Assembly: GCF_003672135.1 (NCBI RefSeq)
Contig: NC_039507.1
Span: forward strand, 12,013,278-12,077,277
DNA length: 64,000 bases
Direction: 5' to 3'
Origin: Ooceraea biroi
Lineage: Eukaryota; Arthropoda; Insecta; Hymenoptera; Formicidae
The notes below the pieces were generated by a model, which did not search any database, was not told the origin of the DNA, and saw only the letters and a program-made list of their open reading frames with translations. The position numbers and the translations under genes were made by a program. Position 1 is the stretch's first letter, and every line of letters begins with the position of its first letter. Shown piece by piece: positions 55,109 through 64,000 of the stretch.

Positions 55109-55358
55109 GGAAATGGACACACGGTGGTTGCAATCGGTCCCAAGGCCGGGATCGAACCTGGCGCAGGTTTTCTCCGCGACGAAACAAAAAAAAAACATTA
55201 CTACAGTAATTGAGCCAAAGAAGCCTATGAAGTGACTTTATCTTGTGTTATCTCAGAAGGAGAGCATTTCCGGACCCATGTTTATATGGACATTTTGCTT
55301 TGTTTTGATACGTAACACCTGTGGTTAAAGTTTGACCAGACCTTTGAGAAACACCCTG
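55109..55358. repeat. asymmetric loop of the giant palindrome
   Basis: These 250 bp are the only part between the two arms. 55160-55358 is the ACAGGGTGTTTC-type repeat of 41205-41403 in reverse. 55125-55165 on the minus strand contains GCGCCAGGTTCGATCCCGGC, which matches a tRNA T-arm and polymerase III B box (GGTTCGATCC, 55149-55158). A tRNA-derived SINE tail is the likeliest reading; no complete tRNA is present. Confidence 0.6.
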
Positions 55359-56073
55359 TATATGAATATGTATACAACTGTTGATAGAAAACTTAAAACT
55401 ATTATAATAACACATTTATTAAACAAATTCTTTGTTATATAAAACAAGGTTAGGTTACATAAAATCAGAGATTAATAAATTCAGTTTATCATAAAAGATT
55501 TTATTACTTACCGTTACTTTTGTACGGATATTGCGTGTGACGCAGTATGCTTTAAAATTCACGAAATTGTTTATAAAAAGTCTAAGTATTGTTAAAACGT
55601 AGCAATTTCTATTCTATTTTACACAAGTACACTGATACACACTGAATACAACACATGTATCGGTAATAATTCGTTTCCAAGCTTCTTCTACGCAGATATG
55701 CAAGATTCCGTATGGCCTGGTAGCAATCTGGCATCTCTGTATTCACGTGGCAAGGACAACAGTTGAATATAGCTTACGGCATGGCGCCATCAGCGAACAG
55801 CGTCTCTGATTGGCTATACTTTACGTTCACCTTGCCCCGCGGAAGGTGTCCATCGAATAGCTGTCGATCATTGCACGTACGTTTGTTTCGTGCTCGTGTT
55901 TTCTGAATAGTTTTTCTTCTTACGTGGTATCAGCGAGCAAAGATTTGTTTCTTCGCTGCTTGGGCTCTGTGAAAACCTATCAAGAAGGAAATAACCGATC
56001 GAATTGGAATATTATTATTGTGCACTTATCGTTATAGTACAATAAGTGTACAAATAGTCAAGTGTATGCGAAA

Positions 56074-59000
56074 ATGAACGAAAATAATCTACCAACAAAA
56101 AGAGGTCCAGACAGATGTTACTTAAGAGATGATTCCTTAAGTATTCCAGAATCAACATTACGATATCGTTCAGCAGCAAAAAAAAGAACAGCTCAAGAGA
56201 TTGAAGAAGTAAGTTTGTAATATTTTTTGGCAATTTCATTACATAGTGTATTTTATTCAAAATATTTATTTTACAGAAAGAACTTCATGAAGAAAATTTA
56301 AAAGACAGTTTATCAAAAAGAGAGAAGGAAAATTTTGATAATGATAATAAGAGTAATGTACAAAATAGTGATGAATCGTGCTTGGAAGAAGATATATTTT
56401 ATGAGTCAAATGAAGAGGAAGTCAGCCAAGATGAAACTGAGGATTGTACTGAATCTGAAGACGAAAGGTCCATATTTGATGATACTGATGAAGATGATGG
56501 ATTTTATCACGCTACTTCATATGAAGATTCAGAAAATAATGAGAACGAAATGAAATTGGAAGATGAGGTAATGATTTTAGCATTGAAATGTAGTTAAATT
56601 GGTTCGCTATTATATCGTTCTCTCATTCATACTTTTTTTTAACTTGATGACATTTATCAGTCCATATTACCATAAAAACAATTTCTAGAATGATTTAAGA
56701 TCAGTAAGTTCAATGATTGAAATATTCTTCCATGTACTACAGCTATTTTTAATAAATTCTATATTTTTACTGTATAGCTGTGGATACTGTGACCCAGTAG
56801 CTTAATTATTTTTCAAATAAGTTTAAAATATTAGTTCTATATTGATTTAATATGAAATGAGTTTTTATAAAATATACATAAATATATATAAATATATAAT
56901 AAATATATATATATATATTAGAGTTAAAAAAATGTTTTTTAATTCTCTCAACGAGCACTTGAAACGTTGGTATTTAGTGTGCATTTTAATATGCCACAAA
57001 ATGCACATTCTTCTTCAATATTTAGAAATGTCACAATCGATTTTTCTGATTTACATTTAAATAATATCCTAAAAATGCAGAAATTTAAAAAATAACTCGT
57101 AAAAATACATAGATAATGAGTTAAGTGCTGCATTCTTTCACGCAAATTTATAATATAAGTAAACAATCAAAAAAATTGAAACTTCTATATGTTATTAAAG
57201 TCCAAAACTTTTATTTTTTTTTAATATCTTCAACTCAAATGATGGAAGGGATAAATTTCAAATACGATTGTTTAGTAAGAAGCGATAATGTAAAACTTGC
57301 GGACAATTGACCTACATGGGTAGTTATTTTTATTTTTCTGAAATCATAATTATTATTTCTGTATTTCTAAAATGTGTTTATATTTCGTAGGGAAACCATC
57401 TTTATACGAAGGAAGTGAAATTTCAAGGAAAGAGACTGAATTGCTGATCATCGCGTATTGTTTGAGGAATAATATTTCAGATGTAGGTTTGGAAAATCAG
57501 TTACTTTTGATAAACGCTGTTCTTCCTCATGCTGTATTTAAATCAAAATATAAATTTTTACAGTCATTTTCGTATCAAACAAATATAGAATATTATTTCT
57601 GTTCTTCATGTTCTGTAATTTTAAATTTCGAAAATAATACTTCGATTTGTGAATATTGTCAAATTTTTTATCAGAAATCAAACTTAAAACAGATTGGACA
57701 TTACTTTATTTATATTCCGCTAAAGGAACAGCTTATGAACTTTGTTAACAGTAAAGCTTATTTATATTTCGGCACAATTACTGATAATGAAAGTGACATA
57801 GTTAACAGCAGTGTTTATAAACAGTTAAAAGAACAAAATGTTATAGGAATTAATGATATAACACTGATGTGGAATACTGATGGTGTAAGTTTATGTAAAT
57901 CATCTAAATTAAGCATGTGGCCATTACAAGTTTGCATAACGAATTGCCTTACAGAATTCGAAGAAATAACATCATATTATGTGGCTTATTTTATGGCAAT
58001 ACAAAACCAAATATGAATGTATTTTTGCACCATTCGCTAAAGAATTGTTAGACTTGTATGTAAACGGTTTTAACAGTACGACATTGCATCATCGAGAACC
58101 AATAAACATAAAAGTGTATGCTATTTTATGTTCTGTTGATTCTGTAGCAAGACCTTTAATCCAAAATGTTAAGCAATACAATGGTCTTTTCGGTTGTTCT
58201 TATTGTTTTCAAAAAGGTAAACATATTTCGGTGGGAAAGGGGTTTGCTCGTGTTTATTGCTACTACAAGAGTGTAAGGTTACGAACAAGTAATGTCATGA
58301 AAAACTTGTAAGACTGGCTGTAGAGAGGAGGAAAGTTATAAAAAGGTGTGAAAGGTCCTTCTATAATGGCTCTTTTTCCTAACTTAAATATTATTCATTC
58401 GTATCCTCCAGAGTACATGCACGCATGTATCATTGGAGTAGGAAAATTATTTGGTACTGAATGGTTTCACAGTAAAACAAGAGAGAAAAGTGTATCTTGG
58501 CTCACATCAACGGAATTCGACAATAGATTGCTTGCCGCATGAAGCCTCAAAAGTGGACAATAACAAGAAACTCATCAATATAATAACAAATATAAAGCGA
58601 ATGATGGAATACTTCATACTTTATCTATTTTTACCTGTTTAAATGGTTTAATCGACAACAAATTTAATAAGCAATGGTTTTTAAATTTGTCTTCAGTTTA
58701 AAGTATTTTTTTGAAGCAACATTACTGACGTCGAATTTGGGTTAGAAAAAAGAGCACTAACTCAATGTTATACAAATTGAAAAAATTATATGGAAAAAGA
58801 TTTATGAAGATATAACGTACATGATTACTTTCACATCCCCATGTATTTTGTAAAAAATATGGTGCTATTTGGGCCTGGTGGCATTTCGCTTTTCGAGACA
58901 TTACAATGGGGTATAATCAACATTTTCATTGGGACCCAATGTTATACCGAACAAATATGCAAGTTGTATCAGAGGATTACAATACATTCAGAAACCTCTT

Positions 59001-59470
59001 GCGTATTTTTGACATGAAATTGCAGTCAAAGAGCCAAAATGACTTTTTAAACTTATTGCAAACGAATGCAAAAATACAAACACTGTAACTTGAATACTGC
59101 AGATCACTTGAGAATTTGGAAAAACCGAAGAAATATTAAGTTTCATGGTAGAAAAAAGTGTTATAGAGTAGTATTGGAAGAAAGATTGATGATAATAGTA
59201 AAAAAATATGCAGATTGCTTTAGTAAGAAACGTTCTTTTTCATTCATGCGGTTAAAGCGATTAATAATAAGAAACAATAGTTGTATTTGACTGAGAAAGC
59301 ATGCTATTAATAATCCAGGTCTCATAAGATAAATGTTTATTTCACAAGATATTAAATACATGGTTTGGAAAAAACTATTGAAGATTATGACTTTGCAGAA
59401 ATGGAAGAATATATCTCCAGTATTTTCATTATTGCGAAAGAAACATCAACTATTGTTTGCTGTAAAATAA
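56074..59470 (+). pseudogene. mirror copy of the CACTA-like transposase
   Basis: Exons 1 and 2 (56074-56208 and 56277-56567) are identical in structure to the left arm. Exon 3 starts near 57394 but has lost one C in AAACCC, so the correct splice no longer gives GNPSLYEGSE in frame. Further frame breaks follow at about 57937 and repeatedly after 58290. Motifs NTDGVSLCKSSKLSMWPL, FGCSYCFQKGKH and EYMHACIIGVGKLFG are still readable in pieces. I treat it as a copy, not as a second gene. Confidence 0.85.
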
Positions 59471-60109
59471 TCAATCCTAAGAATGTGTGATGCCATATAA
59501 AAGACATGTTCTTGCATTTTCCACTTGGTAACACAGTCGAAACAGACTGAGGTCCGTATTGCACTTGTATTTCGGCTCTAAGAAAATGAACTTTAATACG
59601 TCTGTTTTTCTTATTAAAAAGAAAGAAAAAATAGACCCATTTAAAGTCTGCTTGCTAAAAGCCAAGAATAACGGTCTGAGCAATCCGCCTAAGAATGATT
59701 GCCGCTCGATAACCTCCTAACCTAACTGGCAATGCAACTGTAATGGCATGGTTGGTTCAGCTGTGTACACATAATTGTTCATTGTTCCACAGATTAATAA
59801 TTCTGTATTTTTTAGTATTTATATTTACTACATACTAATAAATGTACTACCATATAATAAATATCTATTTACGGTAAAACTACTTGTTAGAATTGACTAT
59901 CTAATAATGTATAGACATTTTATCTGATAATAGTGAAAGATTTCATGCAGAATTACTGCAAAAATATTGCACTATCTTGCAATTTTTCTGCAGAACATAC
60001 TTGTAAGCGAAATGCTTGCATAAAAACTCTGCAGGATTTCTACAGAGACATCTGCAGAATTCCGCAGTTTTATGCAAAAATTTTCTGCAGCCATTTTTTC
60101 GTACGGGTA

Positions 60110-60830
60110 ACTGCTCGAAAAAAGTAAGTGTAGTTTCTTTTAATAAAAAAAATATTAAACCAAGTAATAGTAACTTAAAAAACCAAATACAAACTTTGAT
60201 TAAATAATATTTAATCAAAATACTTGGCGCGCTAGACCGAGTATGACAGAAATCTCTCTTTCTCTCTTCAGCGTTAGTATAAAACGCGTGAAAATTGTTA
60301 AACTTCCTTTTTATATGAATTTATATGTAAACAAACGCTTGAGCTTAGTAGGCGTGTATTAAGAGCGCAGACGAGATGCTATGACGCTGACAGGTCAGCA
60401 AGCGCCAAGTATTTGCATTATAATTATTATTTAATCAACTCAAAGTTTATATTTTTGAAAGTAGTTGTATAACAATTTTCCAAGACAATATATATCATTA
60501 TTTCTCTTTGTATTGGGTAAATACACCACGTGTGGTTTTTTTTTTATTGTACAATAATTAATTTTCGAGGTAATACATCCTCTTTGCAATTGACGCAATT
60601 GAGGATTTCATACATTTTTGAAAATACGTATAAAAAATAAATTTAAAGACTAATTAGAATCTACTATCGTGGATGGAAAGATCATTAATGAGAAATAAAG
60701 AATAACATATTACTTGGTTTATATATTTTTTTAAATAAAGAAACTACCACAATTGGTTTTTTCGGAGCAATACCACGTGCATACTTGGCGCTTTTTACTT
60801 TTTTTTTGAAAAAGTAATATATACAAAATG
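60110..60830. mobile_element. mirror copy of element C3
   Basis: Boxes and outer hairpin (TACTTGGCGC at about 60783, then ACTTTTTTTTTGAAAAAGT) mirror 49590-50318 with many single-base deletions. It retains the outer box and hairpin on the gap-proximal side. Confidence 0.75.
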
Positions 60831-61400
60831 AAAAAAGAGACGCGCTAATAATAAACAACATTAATAAATATCTCCACAATATTCGTATTTTTGAAGATCA
60901 CAATTATGGATCTACATGGACATGAACCAACCGATCGTTTTAACCACATGGCCACCGAAAGTGTGCTATCTGGGCATGTAGCTTCCGCCGGCTTCTAAGA
61001 GGATCAGTTTGCGCCCTGTACACGGGATTGTAATATGGTTACAAGAAAACGCGGCCTCCCTCTCAGATTTCTCTCGCCTTAGGGCCACTCGACAGACTCC
61101 GGTTAAAGTACATCGACATTAGCTTCAATGTACCAATAGCATTATACGTTAAATACTGTTTGGTATACAAGTGTATTACAACATTGTCGTCCGTGCACGT
61201 GAAGCACGTTACCTTTTTTTCAGCAATCCTCTCGTAGAAGAGTATTCAGTAGAGAATAGCATTGGAATAAGATAAGGAATGTAAAATCTTTTTAAATATC
61301 ATTAAATCTAATATATATAATACATAATACATATTACAGAATATGGCAAATCATGCAAAGATCAAAAAATTTACAAAGTTGAAAACATGATTATTAATAT

Positions 61401-61500
61401 NNNNNNNNNNNNNNNNNNNNNNNNNNNNNNNNNNNNNNNNNNNNNNNNNNNNNNNNNNNNNNNNNNNNNNNNNNNNNNNNNNNNNNNNNNNNNNNNNNNN
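61401..61500. other. assembly gap (100 N)
   Basis: Exactly 100 N, the usual placeholder for a gap of unknown size. The right palindrome arm ends at its left edge inside the copied Harbinger accessory exon; unrelated hAT sequence begins to its right. Confidence 0.99.
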
Positions 61501-61770
61501 ACAATCATAACTATTGTATATATAAATATAAATTAAATAATATTAATTTATTAGCAATACATAATCACTATAGACTATACATAATACTCAATCACAATAA
61601 ACTATATAAACTAGATAATTCTCATATTATTAACAAGCACAATATATTTTTCGCCAGTATTGAAAAAAAGAGAAAATTCTTAATAAGTAATATAATTAAT
61701 TGTAATCACTAATAAATAACAAATCCCTTTTTTGGAGAGGTTCTTATGTGATTTTGATCATATAATTCTG
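61501..61770. other. AT-rich sequence after the gap
   Basis: No coding sequence; downstream (3') flank of the minus-strand hAT gene. A terminal inverted repeat could not be identified. Confidence 0.4.
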
Positions 61771-64000
61771 TCATGCATAGACAGATTTATTCTGAAGAAG
61801 AAACACGAGCATGTTTACATTTTCAGGAGACAAGCAATTTCGTTTTGAAGTAACAATATTCCCAGCTGTAGAGAAAGTACGCTCTGCACTAGCTGATGTC
61901 GCAGGAATACATAAATACTTCTTAGCTAAAATGGCCAATGCCGGAAATTTATCAGCTCTCGTTTTCCACCACTCTAAATGATCTAAATCAAATCTTAGTT
62001 GTGGCTCCGTAAGATAAGCTTGAAGTTGAGATTCTATATCATTTAGACAACGTACTGGCTGATAAAATAAAAACTCTAAAGCAGTTTTGTGTACAGCTTT
62101 TCTTGGGTCATCTTCTGCATTAGATGTTGTGTTTACTGGTTCTGCATCCAAAAGAGTGCGGACATGTTCTTGTACTTTTTGTATCGTCTCAGTCAATTCG
62201 TCTTCTAAATTCTTGGATCGAGGATCAAGGAATGAGGCAGTAAGACGTGCACTTACATTGGAGAAGTTTTCCCATTCAGTGAGTTTAAAATGGTTCCCCA
62301 ATTCTGTGGAGACAAATATTTTAAACGTAGTTGCTGAATCTGAATCTTCAGGAATTGGTTGCATATGATGGCGGACTATCTTCCAAATTAACGGACGTAC
62401 TATAGAAGCAGGAGAGTAGTTGTCTCCACAAAAAACAGTTGTGGCCATTTGCAGTGGTCTCAATAGATTTACTAATTCTTCCATTTGTACCCATTGCACT
62501 TCTGTAATTTCAAGTTTTCTAGCTACAATGGAAGTAGTTACATTCCTATCAGTCAAAACATTTGATATGGGTAAACGGTTTGCAATAAGTCTTTCCAACA
62601 TCTCAAGTGTGGAATTCCATCTCGTCTTGACACTCTGAATTAATTTTGAGGACTTTATATTTAGTTGTGCTTGCTTTGATTGCCAATCTGTGGTAGTTAC
62701 ATTTGAATGGCGAAAATGTCCCACTAATTTTCCAGCCTTCTGACAAATCTCTTGTATATCTTGATGACATGCTAAAGCTTCATTTACAACGAGCTGCATA
62801 GTATGAGCTGCACAAGTAAGACCGTCTTGCTCTTGAATTTCAGTCATATCGCGCACTGCATTCACAACATTAACCGCATTGTCAGTCACTACTGCTAATA
62901 CTTTTTCAGAAATTTCCCATTTCCTTAAAATTTTGCCCATAGCATCAGAAAGATTGACCGCTGTGTGTCGCTCTATCATCAGCTGAGTCGAAAGGGTATA
63001 CGAGAGGTTTCCAATTATTACCTATTAAATGTACTGTCATGGTAAGGTATGAGTTTTGCGCTAGTGATGTCCAACAGTCAGAAGTGCATGCCACAATAGA
63101 TACATCTCTTAATTCTTCACGAATTTTGTTCTTAACTTCAGTATACAAATTATTTAATCTTTTTTTTAAAGTATCCTCTTTGCACATTTTATAATTAGGT
63201 TCAATGACAGACATAAAATTAACAAAACCAGGAGATGATACAAATGATAGAGGAAGTTGTGTCGTAGCAATCATCTTCGTTAAACTTTGATTAATGATTT
63301 CTGATCTTTCGGTACTGCATGAACGTCCATTTTTGCTTGTAGAGAATCGATGACGCTTCCTACGATTTTGTGATGAAACTTCTTTATTCGACGATAGAGT
63401 GGCTGAAGATGATGATAATATTGAAGAATTTGATATTATGAGATTCTCCTCCGATTGTCTGACTTCATCTGTATTAACTATATTATCCGTATTATCTGAA
63501 TTCTCATCCATAACCATATCCTCATCGTGAGATAGTCTAAAAATGAAAATAGTGATTTAATGATCTGAAACTAATTTTACTGTGTTATCAAAATTATTTT
63601 CTGGTTTATTTTATGAGTTTGTCAAAACATTAAAGCATTTTGATATTTTAACAAACTAATGAAATAAATCAGCACATTATTTTGATAATCCAACAAAATT
63701 ATTTTTAGATCTGTTTCTGTTATAAATTTTTGATGATGAGGACTGTAGAAAACTGTTATTAATATATTAATATTTACTATTTATTATTTATTATTTATTT
63801 TTTATGATATATATTTATTTATTTATTAACTTACTTCCTTTTTTGAGGGGACAAGCCATGAATTTTTTGTAAATGATTACCAATTGCGCCAGTTGAACCA
63901 CCAACACAACTTAATTCATTATTTATATCATCACTACATATATTGCAGTATGCTTTATCATCCTTTTTTTCGGCATATTGCCATACCCAACTTTTTCCCT
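61771..64000 (-). pseudogene. BED-type hAT transposase (ZBED-like), truncated by window end
   Basis: The first visible exon (64000-63835) encodes a BED zinc finger: SWVWQYAEKKDDKAYCNIC, then GSTGAIGNHLQKIHGL (C-x2-C...H-x4-H), ending at a GTAAGT donor. Exon 2 (63536-61771) has a Ser-rich linker, the RNase H-like core (VACTSDCWTSLAQNSYLTMT, HTAVNLSDAMGKILRKW, VTDNAVNVVNAV, CAAHTMQLVVNEAL, VKTRWNSTLEMLERL) and the C-terminal dimerisation region (FPALAILAKKYLCIPATSAS then AERTFSTAGNIV). One extra base near 63000, between NNWKPL and STQLMIERHTAVN, breaks the frame; otherwise it is about 600 codons and well preserved. It cuts and pastes with 8-bp duplications; the ends were not seen. Confidence 0.9.
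63537..63834 (-). other. intron of the hAT transposase gene
   Basis: GTAAGT at the upstream (BED exon) side and TTTTTAG at the downstream side; AT-rich. It separates the BED finger exon from the catalytic exon. Confidence 0.65.

Larger units (their letters stand above)
55359..61400. repeat. right arm of giant inverted duplication, error-rich beyond about 57.9 kb
   Basis: Up to about 57930 it mirrors the left arm almost base for base, with rare 1-2 base differences. Farther out, single-base losses appear every few tens of bases, many in homopolymers, with some short substitutions; the arm ends up nearly 90 bp shorter. It runs into the N gap at 61401. Reading frames here are unreliable. Confidence 0.95.

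Noticed and set aside
55125..55165. A tRNA gene on the minus strand
   Set aside because: Only the T-arm/B box is present; no acceptor, D or anticodon arms could be folded.
56948..61400. Numerous short frames in the right palindrome arm as separate genes
   Set aside because: They are pieces of the left-arm transposase or element C3 broken by single-base losses, likely consensus errors.

Overview
The window is AT-rich, intron-containing eukaryotic DNA. It most likely comes from a hymenopteran insect, probably an ant. This rests on the one well-resolved host gene (EDRF1), the insect-type transposable elements (mariner, PIF/Harbinger, hAT, Penelope-like, Helitron, CACTA-like) and DUF4806-type genes, which I know as expanded in ants. 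The species cannot be named from the sequence. About 10 kb is host genic DNA. Most of the rest is nested mobile elements, many of them foldback (inverted-repeat) structures.

Layout. 0-3 kb: a foldback repeat, a Penelope-derived hammerhead-like fragment, a hairpin-ended repeat (family A) and a mariner relic. 3-7 kb: a Harbinger transposase split by an inverted-repeat insertion, then a DUF4806-like C-terminus on the minus strand. 7.0-8.3 kb: a nearly full-length but inactivated mariner. 8.9-10.2 kb: two related ORFs of unknown family on opposite strands, separated by a 331-bp Helitron. 11.9-15.7 kb: a decayed DUF4806-type gene with a TTAA-targeting element inside an exon and a TA-targeting MITE inside an intron. 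15.9-20.5 kb: a GAC-triplet foldback minisatellite, hairpin-ended element D1, a GTCGAC-rich MITE and a P-like 1.07-kb element. 21.3-26.9 kb: a complete EDRF1 gene on the minus strand; all eight coding exons have compatible phases. 27.0-29.5 kb: an almost perfectly palindromic element with a 9-bp target duplication. 29.5-36.0 kb: more nested foldback elements, including B1, which carries an about 260-bp tandem repeat. 36-44 kb: CACTA-like transposase fragments, element B2, element C1, a Penelope-like element with a GIY-YIG endonuclease, and a Pif1-helicase fragment. 45.3-49.4 kb: two small divergent host genes (a DMAC1-like membrane protein and an unidentified one) and a two-gene Harbinger element inserted in the last coding exon of the second. 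49-61.4 kb: a very large inverted duplication around a CACTA-like transposase gene. 61.4-61.5 kb: a 100-N assembly gap. 61.5-64 kb: a BED-type hAT transposase running off the window.

The strongest candidate for something undescribed is a group of at least four element families (A-D). They share a CCAAGTA box just inside a terminal hairpin. The hairpin stems are unrelated between families but keep their pairing. In the two families with long arms, each arm carries three boxes in the same order: direct, direct, inverted. Other points of note are empty insertion sites whose reading frames can be read across, hammerhead-like motifs with a covarying U3/A8 core, MITEs saturated with one palindromic word each, and the giant palindrome. 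One arm of that palindrome is riddled with small deletions next to the gap, so it may be an assembly artefact.
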